Assembly (NCBI GenBank): GCA_016938235.1
Contig: JAFGVA010000132.1
Coordinates: forward strand, 1-41,696
Direction: 5' to 3'
From: Bacteroidales bacterium
GTDB lineage: Bacteria > Bacteroidota > Bacteroidia > Bacteroidales > UBA10428
Length of the DNA stretch: 41,696 bases
Both the position numbers and the translations under genes were made by a program. Positions 25,384 through 33,454 of the stretch are shown piece after piece. The notes below the pieces were generated by a model, which ran no database searches, was not told where the DNA came from, and was given only the letters and a program-made list of their open reading frames with translations. Numbering within the stretch: position 1 is the stretch's first letter; each line of letters starts with the position of its first letter.

Positions 25384-25716
25384 ATGGGAAAAGGCGATAA
25401 AAAAACCAAGCGCGGAAAAATAGTTAAAGGCTCTTATGGTGTTCGAAGACAAAAGAAAAAACAAATTTCTTCATTAACAGCAGTAAAAGCTGAAAAGCCG
25501 GCAGCAAAGAAACAAGCTGCTGCAAAACCTGTTGAGAAGAAAGAAGAAGCACCTGTAGCAGAAAAAGCTGAAATTAAAGAAGCAGCGGTAAAATCTGCAG
25601 AAGAAAAGCCTAAAAAAACAACTGCAAAAGCTGAAAAGCCAAAAGAAAGCAGTACAGCTAAAAAAACGACTAAAAAAGCTGAAACTTCCAAAGAAGAAGA
25701 AAAAAAGGAAGAGTAA
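25384..25716 (+). CDS. THX-like 30S ribosomal protein with a long low-complexity tail
   Basis: 110 residues. The first 26 or so, MGKGDKKTKRGKI then KGSYGVRRQKKK, match the small ribosomal protein THX (bTHX, usually 25-40 residues), which sits in the 30S head. The rest (about 30-110) is a repeat-like Lys/Ala/Glu/Thr tail with motifs such as KAEKP and AKKTTKK, resembling histone H1-like tails. The tail could bind rRNA or DNA, or just be disordered. It has its own promoter and is followed by a strong terminator, then by typA, another ribosome-linked gene. The long tail is unusual for THX. The DNA is A-rich and low in complexity here, which explains the open antisense frame. Confidence 0.75.
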   Translation: MGKGDKKTKRGKIVKGSYGVRRQKKKQISSLTAVKAEKPAAKKQAAAKPVEKKEEAPVAEKAEIKEAAVKSAEEKPKKTTAKAEKPKESSTAKKTTKKAETSKEEEKKEE

Positions 25717-25739
25717 AGCTTTTAAAGAGACCAGATATT

Positions 25740-25781
25740 TAGCCGCTGTATAAAGAATATGTAGCGGCTATTTTTGTTTTT
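25740..25781 (+). terminator. Rho-independent terminator after the THX-like gene
   Basis: TAGCCGCT (25740-25747) pairs with AGCGGCTA (25763-25770), extended inward by G-U and A-U pairs, and is followed by TTTTTGTTTTT (25771-25781). It lies 24 bp after the stop and 41 bp before typA, so typA is likely transcribed from its own start or by readthrough. Confidence 0.85.
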
Positions 25782-25821
25782 AAACAAAACAGATATATAT
25801 AGAAGAGACTGAATTTAATTA

Positions 25822-27627
25822 ATGAAGCCAATTAAAAATGTTGCCATCATTGCTCACGTCGATCATGGCAAAACTACTTTAGTAGATTGTATCTTGCACC
25901 AGTGTAAGATTTTCAGGGACAACCAGGATGCTGGTGAACTTATTCTTGACAATAATGATCTTGAAAGAGAAAGAGGTATTACTATTCTTTCAAAGAATGT
26001 TTCTGTTGAATATAAAGGCCATAAAATCAACATTATTGACACCCCCGGTCACGCCGATTTTGGCGGTGAAGTTGAGCGTGTGCTAAATATGGCCGATGGC
26101 GTTTTACTCTTAGTTGACGCTTTTGAAGGCCCTATGCCACAAACACGGTTTGTTCTGGCAAAGGCAATTGAACTCGGTTTAAAACCTGTTGTGGTTATCA
26201 ATAAAGTTGATAAACCAAACTGCAAACCCGAAGAGGTACAGGAGGCCGTGTTTGAACTGATGTTTAATCTTGACGCAACTGAGGAACAGCTTGATTTTCA
26301 TACTGTTTACGGTTCGGCCAAAAATGGGTGGATGTCCGACCACTGGAATAATCAAAAGACCGATGTATTGTATCTGCTCGACCAGATAATTGAACAAGTT
26401 CCTTCACCGGAAATCAAGGAAGGCACCTTACAAATTAAGGTCACATCTCTGGAATACTCAAACTACATCGGCAGAGTTGCTATTGGAAGAGTTTCCCGCG
26501 GTTCAGTTAAAAGCGGACAGCAAGTTTCACTGGTTAAACGCGACGGAAAAGTTATTCCCTCAAGAGTAAAAGAAGCTTTTGTTTTTGAAGGTTTAGGCAA
26601 AACCAAGGTTGACATTGTTGAATGTGGTGACCTTTGTGCTATTTCAGGAATTGATGGTTTTGAAATCAGTGATACTATTGCAGATTTTGAGAATCCCGAA
26701 GGTCTTCCTCCAATTCCGATTGACGAGCCTACAATGAGTATGTTGTTTACCATAAACAATTCACCGTTTTTTGGAAGAGAGGGTAAATATGTTACTTCAA
26801 GGCACCTGCGCGACAGGTTAATGCTTGAAACAGAAAAAAACCTGGCATTGAAGGTAGAAGAAACAGATTCTCCGGATGCCTACAAAGTATACGGCCGGGG
26901 AATATTGCATCTGGCTATTTTGGTTGAAACTATGCGCCGCGAGGGTTATGAACTTCAGCTGGGAAAACCACGTGTAATTATCAAGCAAATTGACGGTAAA
27001 AAATGCGAACCCGTTGAGATTCTGTCAATAGATACTCCTGAAGAAACATCGGGTAAGGTGATAGAATTTGTGAATCAGCGTAAAGGTGAAATGCTTGAAA
27101 TGACACCCAAGCACGATATGATTCATCTGGAATTTGAAATTCCGGCCCGGGGATTAATCGGGTTTCGTTCACAGATCTTAAATATTACAGCCGGAGAAGC
27201 AATTATGGGAAGCCGTTTCAAAGATTATCAGCCCTGGAAGGGAGACATTAAAGAACGAAGTTCCGGTGCACTTATTGCAATGGAAACCGGCACTGCTATT
27301 GCTTATGCTATTGATAAGCTTCAGGACAGGGGCAATTTCTTTGTAAAACCTGGCGATGAAGTTTATAAAGGACAAGTGGTTGGTGAAAATACACGACAGG
27401 GTGACCTTGTTTTAAACATTACCAAGACCAAAAAACTTACAAACATGCGTGCCAGCGGTAGCGATGACAAAGTAAGAATTGCTCCGCCCATTGTCTTTTC
27501 ACTGGAAGAATCGATGGAATACATACAGGATGATGAATACGTTGAAGTAACTCCGAAGAGTATCCGTTTGAGAAAAATTCTTCTTGAGGAACACGATAGA
27601 AAACGCGCAGTAAGCAAAGCAGTATAA
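25822..27627 (+). CDS. typA: Ribosome-associated translational GTPase TypA/BipA
   Basis: 601 residues, the standard length. G1 AHVDHGKTT (11-19), G2 ERERGITI, G3 DTPGHADFGGE, G4 NKVDKP and G5 SAKNGW are all present. EF-G-like domains II, III and V follow, and the BipA-specific C-terminal domain ends near residue 601 (RLRKILLEEHDRKRAVSKAV). It binds the 70S ribosome near the A site and helps ribosome assembly and stress growth. It follows a terminator by 41 bp and ends at another. Nothing unusual was seen in the motifs. Confidence 0.96.
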   Translation: MKPIKNVAIIAHVDHGKTTLVDCILHQCKIFRDNQDAGELILDNNDLERERGITILSKNVSVEYKGHKINIIDTPGHADFGGEVERVLNMADGVLLLVDAFEGPMPQTRFVLAKAIELGLKPVVVINKVDKPNCKPEEVQEAVFELMFNLDATEEQLDFHTVYGSAKNGWMSDHWNNQKTDVLYLLDQIIEQVPSPEIKEGTLQIKVTSLEYSNYIGRVAIGRVSRGSVKSGQQVSLVKRDGKVIPSRVKEAFVFEGLGKTKVDIVECGDLCAISGIDGFEISDTIADFENPEGLPPIPIDEPTMSMLFTINNSPFFGREGKYVTSRHLRDRLMLETEKNLALKVEETDSPDAYKVYGRGILHLAILVETMRREGYELQLGKPRVIIKQIDGKKCEPVEILSIDTPEETSGKVIEFVNQRKGEMLEMTPKHDMIHLEFEIPARGLIGFRSQILNITAGEAIMGSRFKDYQPWKGDIKERSSGALIAMETGTAIAYAIDKLQDRGNFFVKPGDEVYKGQVVGENTRQGDLVLNITKTKKLTNMRASGSDDKVRIAPPIVFSLEESMEYIQDDEYVEVTPKSIRLRKILLEEHDRKRAVSKAV

Positions 27628-27633
27628 AAAATA

Positions 27634-27686
27634 ATCTTCCCCAATAGTTATTCAAATCTATCGGGGAAGATACTTTTTCTTTTTTA
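27634..27686 (+). terminator. Rho-independent terminator after typA
   Basis: ATCTTCCCC (27634-27642) pairs with GGGGAAGAT (27663-27671). An inner ATAG/CTAT adds to the stem. The T-rich run TTTTTCTTTTTT follows. It begins 6 bp after the typA stop. Confidence 0.85.
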
Positions 27687-27706
27687 GTCTCAAGCTCATT
27701 TATACC

Positions 27707-27772
27707 GTCATTCCTGCGAAAGCAGGAATCCCTAGTCTATCAAAATCAGATACCTGCTTTCGCAGAGATGAC
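27707..27772. repeat. REP-like palindromic element of 66 bp
   Basis: GTCAT (27707-27711) opens and ATGAC (27768-27772) closes the element. Inside are ATTCCTGC-GAAA-GCAGGAAT, a hairpin with a GNRA-type loop, and CTGC-TTTC-GCAG, so both arms also pair with each other. This type of dispersed palindrome (GTCATTCC... hairpins) is common in unrelated bacterial genomes. It lies between a terminator and the next promoter and may come from a RAYT-type or other transposase elsewhere; none is in the window. Confidence 0.7.
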
Positions 27773-27864
27773 AATAAATAAGGTAAATACTTGAGTTTTG
27801 TAAGTTATGAGTATTTATTAATCCAATCTATAACCAGTATTTCATGTACTTTAATAAATTCAAT

Positions 27865-27872
27865 TATTTTTG
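27865..27872 (+). promoter_or_regulatory. Candidate -7 box TATTTTTG before the LTA-synthase-type gene
   Basis: TATTTTTG matches TAnnTTTG. Upstream, TTTC sits about 21 bp away in place of TTTG. It is 56 bp before ATG 27928. The match is partial. Confidence 0.35.
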
Positions 27873-27927
27873 CATCCCTTAAGTGTTTTTTCTGTCAGTA
27901 TTACCAGATAGAATAAATTATTTTTTC

Positions 27928-29763
27928 ATGAAGCCACGCCTGATAATATTCCTGAAATATGCCCTTAACTGGCTAATATTCTTTGTTTTTGCAAAATTAC
28001 TATTCTTATTTGTAAACTTCGGGCAATCAAAAGAATTCTTCCTGCTATGGCCCAAAATAATTTTTAAGGGTATCCTGCTCGATTTTTCTGCTATCGGTTA
28101 TGTTATGCTTCTGCCAACACTTCTTTTGATGATCCACTCTTTTTTAAGAGGCAAATGGCTTACATATGTCCTTAAAGTTTACACCTGGTTTTTCCTGGTG
28201 GTATTTTCAATACTCATGATAGCCGATTTGGTAATATATCCCGAATGGGGATTTCGCCTGGATGTGACGCCACTCTACTACATGAAAAACATGGATGAAG
28301 CATTAGCTTCCGTATCTGTTTTTAGTATTATACTTCTTTTATTGTTATCGTTTGCCATTCCAATTCCTTTTATCTTACTGTTTAACCGTGATTTTAGAAG
28401 CCTTCAAAATTCAGAAGTAAAAAGAAACTTTTATTGCATCCCAGTATTTCTTTTTTTAACTGGTTTTCTAATCCTGCCAATTCGGGGCGGACTGGGAACT
28501 GCGCCCATAAACACGGGTTCGGTATATTTTCACGAAAACAGTTTTGTAAACCATGCATGTCTGAATTTACCCTGGAACATCATTTACTCTTTTACCAATG
28601 TCGATGATTATTCAAATCCCTTTCTGTTTTGTAAGGAGGTACAGCAAATTCCTCAGAAACCGAAAGCCACGCTTATTACCAAAAGTCCTGTTCTGAAAAC
28701 AACAAGACCAAATATTTTAATTATTGTACTTGAAAGCTTTACTGCAGAAGTAATAGGCAGTATGAACGAAACAGTTTCGGCAACTCCAAACTTTGATTCA
28801 ATTATAAATAAGGGATGGCTGTTTACAAATTTTTATGCCAGTGGTGACCGTTCCGACAAAGGCCTGGTAGCTATTTTAAGCGGCTATCCCAGTCAGCCAA
28901 CTACTGCAATTATCAAATACCCGAATAAAACCGAGAAACTTCCCGGACTTGCTCATACTTTAAAAAATGCCGGGTACAGTACGGCTTTTTATTATGGCGG
29001 CGATATCGATTTTGCCAATATGCGGGCCTACATGATTAATTGTGGCTTCGATAAAATATTGGGTCAAACCGATTTTCCTGCTAAACAGAGAACTGCAAGC
29101 TGGGGTGTTCACGATGAATTCTTATTTGGTATGCTTAAAGAAGAAATTGAAAAGGCCGACACTCCTTTTTTCAAGGTGGCCTTTACTCTATCAAGCCACA
29201 GGCCATATGATGTTCCAGAACAACAAAAATATTATGAAGGAACAGATAATACATCGCAATATTTAAATTCCATTGGCTACACTGACCGGCAAACTGGTAC
29301 TTTTATCCATTCACTCGAAAACAACGGTTTATTGAAAAACACCCTGGTTGTTTTTGTTGCTGACCATGGCAGTTCTCTTCCTGGTAATTTTCCGTTTAGT
29401 TCGCCACAAAAATTCAGAATCCCCTTGGTGTGGTATGGCTCGGTTTTAAATGACAGTCTGTACGGCACTCAGAACAGGACTTTTGCTGGGCAAACAGACA
29501 TACCGGCAATGCTTCTGGGTCAGCTTGGAATTAATGATTCGGAATATGTTTTTAGCCGGGATATGATTCGCAGGGAATTTCCATCGGAAACATACTATGC
29601 TTTTCACCATGGCTTTGGATATATGTCTGAAGAATACCGGTACTTGTATTACAGAGAACAAGATTTGGCAAACTTTGAAAAAGGCGAAGAAAATGATTCT
29701 GTTGCAGCTCGCGGAAAGCTATATTATCAGAATCTCTACACACACTTTCTCAGCTTAAAGTAA
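27928..29763 (+). CDS. LTA-synthase/sulfatase-family membrane phosphotransferase
   Basis: 611 residues from ATG 27928. A GTG at 27883 would add 15 residues before a clear membrane helix, so the ATG is preferred. Residues 1-200 hold about five membrane helices. Then comes an extracytoplasmic alkaline-phosphatase-fold domain: LIIVLESFTAE with the metal Glu, SGDRSDKGLVAILSGYP where Ser aligns near the LtaS nucleophile Thr, and VFVADHGS with metal Asp/His. Family members move phosphoglycerol or phosphoethanolamine from a phospholipid onto a glycan or lipid at the cell surface. In a Gram-negative Bacteroidota this would modify periplasmic or outer-membrane glycolipid or glycan, not lipoteichoic acid. 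The acceptor is unknown. Confidence 0.85.
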   Translation: MKPRLIIFLKYALNWLIFFVFAKLLFLFVNFGQSKEFFLLWPKIIFKGILLDFSAIGYVMLLPTLLLMIHSFLRGKWLTYVLKVYTWFFLVVFSILMIADLVIYPEWGFRLDVTPLYYMKNMDEALASVSVFSIILLLLLSFAIPIPFILLFNRDFRSLQNSEVKRNFYCIPVFLFLTGFLILPIRGGLGTAPINTGSVYFHENSFVNHACLNLPWNIIYSFTNVDDYSNPFLFCKEVQQIPQKPKATLITKSPVLKTTRPNILIIVLESFTAEVIGSMNETVSATPNFDSIINKGWLFTNFYASGDRSDKGLVAILSGYPSQPTTAIIKYPNKTEKLPGLAHTLKNAGYSTAFYYGGDIDFANMRAYMINCGFDKILGQTDFPAKQRTASWGVHDEFLFGMLKEEIEKADTPFFKVAFTLSSHRPYDVPEQQKYYEGTDNTSQYLNSIGYTDRQTGTFIHSLENNGLLKNTLVVFVADHGSSLPGNFPFSSPQKFRIPLVWYGSVLNDSLYGTQNRTFAGQTDIPAMLLGQLGINDSEYVFSRDMIRREFPSETYYAFHHGFGYMSEEYRYLYYREQDLANFEKGEENDSVAARGKLYYQNLYTHFLSLK

Positions 29764-29798
29764 TTCAGGTATAATAAGGTAAAATCGTTTTCAGGAAT

Positions 29799-29806
29799 TA
29801 TATTTG
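29799..29806 (+). promoter_or_regulatory. Candidate -7 box TATATTTG before aguB
   Basis: An exact TAnnTTTG, but no TTTG/TTG at the expected distance upstream, and it lies only 15 bp before ATG 29822, which would leave a leader of about 10 bases. Weak support. Confidence 0.3.
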
Positions 29807-29821
29807 TCTCAAAATTCGGCA

Positions 29822-30691
29822 ATGGCAGAAAACAAAGTAAATATTGGAATAGTTCAAACCTTTTGTTCTGATAATAAGGTTGATAATACCCAAAGAACAA
29901 TAAAATTAATTCGTGATACAGCTGAAAAAGGAGCACGGATTATCTGTTTACAGGAACTTTTTAACACCTTGTATTTTTGCATTGAAGAAGATTACAATCA
30001 ATTCGACCTCGCTGAATTTCAAGACGGACCTACAGCACAAGAGCTTTCGAAACTCTGTGCTCAACTAAAAATAGTTCTGGTAGTACCTTACTTTGAAAAA
30101 CGCACTGCAGGTCTTTATCACAATTCGGCAATTGTTATTGATGCCGATGGAAAGATTTCGGGAAACTACAGGAAACAGCATATACCCGATGATCCGGGTT
30201 ATTACGAAAAGTTTTACTTTGCCCCCGGCGATGAAGGTTACAAGGTTTTTGACACACAATATGGAAAAATCAGTGTTCTGATTTGCTGGGATCAATGGTA
30301 CCCCGAAGCTTCCAGAATAGCTGCACTTAAAGGAGCCGAAATAATTTTTTACCCAACAGCAATTGGCTGGCCGGTTGGTCAGGATGAAAGACTAAACTCA
30401 AAAGAGTATAATGCATGGCAAACAATTATAAAGTCTCATGCTGTTGCCAATGGAGTGCATACAGTTGCCGTAAATCGCACTGGTGTGGAATATGACAATC
30501 AGTTCTGGGGTGGTTCATTTATTACAGATCCTTTTGGTGAAGTATTATTTCAGGCACCTTATACTGATGAAACCTATGAAGCTATTGAGGTAGACCTTTC
30601 TCAAACAGAATATTTCAGAAGACGCTGGCCTTTTTTAAGAGACAGAAGAACTGACACATATAAGCCTGTTACAAAACGCTTTATTGATTAA
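29822..30691 (+). CDS. aguB: N-carbamoylputrescine amidase
   Basis: 289 residues from ATG 29822. A TTG at 29804 would add six residues, but they overlap the promoter-like TATATTTG, so ATG is chosen. It is a carbon-nitrogen hydrolase with the catalytic triad Glu45 (CLQELF), Lys118 (YRKQHIP) and Cys155 (ICWDQWYP). It converts N-carbamoylputrescine to putrescine, ammonia and CO2, the last step of the agmatine route. It lies 58 bp after the phosphotransferase gene and 8 bp before aguA; the pairing with aguA supports the assignment over other amidases. Arginine decarboxylase is not in the window. Confidence 0.92.
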   Translation: MAENKVNIGIVQTFCSDNKVDNTQRTIKLIRDTAEKGARIICLQELFNTLYFCIEEDYNQFDLAEFQDGPTAQELSKLCAQLKIVLVVPYFEKRTAGLYHNSAIVIDADGKISGNYRKQHIPDDPGYYEKFYFAPGDEGYKVFDTQYGKISVLICWDQWYPEASRIAALKGAEIIFYPTAIGWPVGQDERLNSKEYNAWQTIIKSHAVANGVHTVAVNRTGVEYDNQFWGGSFITDPFGEVLFQAPYTDETYEAIEVDLSQTEYFRRRWPFLRDRRTDTYKPVTKRFID

Positions 30692-30699
30692 TAGGAGCT

Positions 30700-31740
30700 A
30701 TGCTGATTCAAAATTCTCCACTTGAACAAGGTTTTTTCTTTCCAGCTGAATGGGAAGTACACGAGGCAACCTGGCTCACATACCCAAAACCAAACGAATC
30801 CTGGCCGTCTAACTTTGAAGCCGTTTGTGATGAATACAACCGATTTGCTTCAGTAATAAGTCAGGGTGAAGCTGTAAAGATTGTCTGCGACAATACAGAA
30901 CATTCAAGAAAAATTGCAGAGCAACTTGACAAACTACAGGCAAATATGTCTCAAATCAGCTTTCATTCTTTTGGAAGCAACGATTCGTGGTGCAGAGACC
31001 ATGGCCCGGCATTCCTTCAACACAAGACAAGCAATAAAAGAGCTATTGTAAAATGGGAGTTCAATGCCTGGGGAGAAAAATACCCGTCGAATCTCGATAA
31101 CGAAATAGGCAACAAAATAGCTCAACTGTATAATTTCCCTGTTTTTCGACCGGGAATTGTAATGGAGGGCGGAAGTATTGAAGTTAACGGAAAAGGTACT
31201 TTGCTTACTACAACATCGTGCCTTGAAAATGCCAACAGAAACAGTAAGCTGAGCAAACCCGATATTGAAGAATACCTGAAACATTATTATGGTGTAACAA
31301 ATATTATATGGCTGAATAACGGTATTGAAGGTGACGATACCGATGGACACATTGATGATATAACACGTTTTGTAAGTTCCAACGAGATTATAGTGGTGGT
31401 GGAACAAGACAAAAAGGATAAAAACTACAGTATTCTCAAAGAAAATATTATAAATCTTGAGAAGTCGGTTTTAGAAAATGGTGAAAAACCGGAATTAATT
31501 GAACTTATTATGCCCGAATCAACATTTTTTAACAAAGATAGGCTGCCTGCTTCTTATGCGAATTTTTATATTTGCAACTCTGGAGTAATTGTTCCGGTTT
31601 TTGGTACAAAAAACGATGACAAAGCTCTCGAAACAATCCAGAAATGCTTCCCCGAAAAAGAAGTTATTGGATTATTATCGAAAAATGTAATATACGGACT
31701 AGGCAGCTGGCATTGCTTAAGTCAACAAGTAATTAAATAG
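30700..31740 (+). CDS. aguA: Agmatine deiminase
   Basis: 346 residues. It hydrolyses agmatine to N-carbamoylputrescine and ammonia. Motifs of the guanidine-modifying family: NDSWCRDHGP, EGGSIEVNGKGTLLTT, GDDTDGHIDD and the C-terminal GLGSWHCLSQQ with catalytic Cys339 (canonical form GGGNIHC, so the residues before His-Cys vary). A Shine-Dalgarno-like AGGAG lies right before the ATG, unusual for this genome. It is 8 bp after aguB, in one operon. The last steps of putrescine synthesis are therefore both encoded here. Confidence 0.94.
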   Translation: MLIQNSPLEQGFFFPAEWEVHEATWLTYPKPNESWPSNFEAVCDEYNRFASVISQGEAVKIVCDNTEHSRKIAEQLDKLQANMSQISFHSFGSNDSWCRDHGPAFLQHKTSNKRAIVKWEFNAWGEKYPSNLDNEIGNKIAQLYNFPVFRPGIVMEGGSIEVNGKGTLLTTTSCLENANRNSKLSKPDIEEYLKHYYGVTNIIWLNNGIEGDDTDGHIDDITRFVSSNEIIVVVEQDKKDKNYSILKENIINLEKSVLENGEKPELIELIMPESTFFNKDRLPASYANFYICNSGVIVPVFGTKNDDKALETIQKCFPEKEVIGLLSKNVIYGLGSWHCLSQQVIK

Positions 31741-31763
31741 AAAATTAAAGAAACTATATAAAA

Positions 31764-32237
31764 ATGAAAATTTTCAAACTGGTATTTATTGCAGCCGTTT
31801 TGGCTTTAGGTTTTTATTCTTGCAACGATGATGAGGATACCGGCCCATCACAACTTGAAAAAGATATTGCTGTAATTGAAGCATATCTGGCTGCCAACAA
31901 TATTGTTGCAGACACACAAAAAACAACAGAAATAAGGTACCTTATAGAGCAGCAGGGTTACGGAGCATATCCAACAGCATACAGCACGATAAAAATCAAA
32001 TACAAAGGTTACCTTACCGATGGTACTGTTTTTGACGAAACTGTAGACGGTAACAGCCTTATTATTTCATTAGGATCTGTGATAAGTGGCTGGCAATATG
32101 TTATTCCTTATTTTAGAGAAGGTGCAAAAGGCATGTTGTTCATCCCATCGGGTTATGGATATGGAGATACTGAAAAAGGTGATATACCTGCAAATTCAGT
32201 TTTAATTTTCGAAATAAATTTATTGGAAGTCTACTAG
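31764..32237 (+). CDS. FKBP-type peptidyl-prolyl isomerase lipoprotein
   Basis: 157 residues. The N-terminus has a lipobox ending FYSC, with Cys near 20. NDDED follows the Cys; acidic residues here are the export signal of many Bacteroidota surface lipoproteins, so surface display is possible. A linker precedes the FKBP domain: YSTIKIKYKGYL, DGTVFDET, SLGSVISGWQYVIPYFREGAKGMLFIPSGYGYG and IPANSVLIFEINLLEV. It catalyses cis-trans proline isomerisation during protein folding. It lies 23 bp after aguA. Expression with polyamine genes is likely by position only. Confidence 0.88.
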   Translation: MKIFKLVFIAAVLALGFYSCNDDEDTGPSQLEKDIAVIEAYLAANNIVADTQKTTEIRYLIEQQGYGAYPTAYSTIKIKYKGYLTDGTVFDETVDGNSLIISLGSVISGWQYVIPYFREGAKGMLFIPSGYGYGDTEKGDIPANSVLIFEINLLEVY

Positions 32238-32254
32238 CTGCTGCGCCTGAATTA

Positions 32255-33247
32255 TTATTTTACTGGGTAATAAATCTTTGTTTCCCACAGGGTTGAATTC
32301 GTATCAACTGCAGGATTAAAAAGTTTTATTTCCCAGGGAACACCGGCTATCTCCAGCTTTTCATCGTTTATATAGCTCATCAATGCATCGTAGGCTTTCT
32401 GAGGATATAAATCTCCGTAATGAGATACTGTAGCTGCTCTTCCTGAAGGAATTTCTATAAATTCTAAAGTTTTCCATACCCAGGTTCTCTCTGAAAAAGG
32501 ATATCCGGCAGCATATTTCAATAGGCTATCATTAACAATACCAAATTTCATAACAAAGCTCTCCCCATTGGATTTAAGCTCTCTTCTTTCAAGAAACCTG
32601 TCGAGGTATGTAAGGTTTGATTCCAGGCTTTCTTTATACTTTTCGGGTGTTACAGAGTCAATTTTTATTATTGCGCCCCATCCTTCAATTTCTGTAAGGG
32701 CAATATCTCCTATTCTGCTATGTTTCAATTGTTCACCCCGATTGCAAAGACTTTTAACACCATCTTTTAACATCTGATCTATCTCATCCTTATAAAAGAG
32801 CACATAATACCTTTCCCAAAGGCTCAGGTTAGTTGCATTGTAGGTGAAATTCACTTTTGAACCGCTTGGAGTTGGCTCAAAGTAGCACAAAGCCACTGTT
32901 TTACTGTCGGTTTTATAATCGAAATCAATGGCAATACTTTCAGGATAAACACTATGAGTTATTGTCAGAATGCAATTGCCAAGTATAGTGCTGGTCCATT
33001 CCATCGACCCACCTTTCCCTGCATACGCTCCCTTAAACGATTCTTCCAATACACTGTCGGCCTTATGCCACGGCGACCATTCCTTCCATTTCCTGAAATT
33101 ATTCACTTCGTCAAAAACTATAGCCCGGTTTGCATCGGCTTCCATAATCGATACTGATTTAAATGAATCCGGAAGAAACAAACCAGCTATAACTAATGCA
33201 ATTACAAAAAACAAGACAACGAACAGGATTTTTAGTAGGAATTTCAT
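32255..33247 (-). CDS. Membrane-anchored SRPBCC and GyrI-like effector-binding fusion protein
   Basis: 330 residues. A single hydrophobic anchor at about 5-27 is followed by an SRPBCC/START-like domain (about 30-170; WKEWSPWHKAD, GGSMEW), a linker, and a GyrI/AraC effector-binding-like domain (about 180-330; VSHYGDLYPQKAYDALMSYI, GVPWEIKLFNPAVD). Both folds bind small hydrophobic or amphipathic ligands. No DNA-binding domain is present, so this is not a regulator by itself. It is one of the few minus-strand genes in this part of the window and converges with the FKBP gene (17 bp gap). The function is unknown. Confidence 0.8.
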   Translation of the reverse strand: MKFLLKILFVVLFFVIALVIAGLFLPDSFKSVSIMEADANRAIVFDEVNNFRKWKEWSPWHKADSVLEESFKGAYAGKGGSMEWTSTILGNCILTITHSVYPESIAIDFDYKTDSKTVALCYFEPTPSGSKVNFTYNATNLSLWERYYVLFYKDEIDQMLKDGVKSLCNRGEQLKHSRIGDIALTEIEGWGAIIKIDSVTPEKYKESLESNLTYLDRFLERRELKSNGESFVMKFGIVNDSLLKYAAGYPFSERTWVWKTLEFIEIPSGRAATVSHYGDLYPQKAYDALMSYINDEKLEIAGVPWEIKLFNPAVDTNSTLWETKIYYPVK

Positions 33248-33400
33248 TTGGTATCTATTTATATCTGACTTTGCCCAACTTCAAAGGTAAATCAGAATGA
33301 AGTTAAAAAACAAAAATCAAAATAAGATCAATATTTTATTCATGACAATAATTGTTCATTAAATTTCTCAACATTTTCTATGGTCTGCAGCACTATTGGT

Positions 33401-33408
33401 TATATTTG
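33401..33408 (+). promoter_or_regulatory. Candidate -7 box TATATTTG before the MDR oxidoreductase
   Basis: Exact TAnnTTTG in the 207-bp divergent gap. The -33 position has no TTTG, only TTTC nearby. It lies 46 bp before the GTG start. Confidence 0.4.
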
Positions 33409-33454
33409 GTTTTGAACTATAATTCAGAAATTTTAAACATTAAATATTTTCTCT

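Noticed and set aside
25434-25691. Minus-strand ORF opposite the THX-like tail
   Set aside because: It is open only because the tail is a low-complexity Lys/Ala/Glu region; the hydrophobic product is the mirror of that bias.
27883-27928. GTG start for the LTA-synthase-type gene at 27883
   Set aside because: It adds 15 residues before an already complete first membrane helix. The ATG at 27928 gives a normal N-terminus.
29042-29743. Alternate-frame and antisense ORFs inside the LTA-synthase-type gene
   Set aside because: The sulfatase-fold motifs are in the plus frame starting at 27928; the others are shadows.
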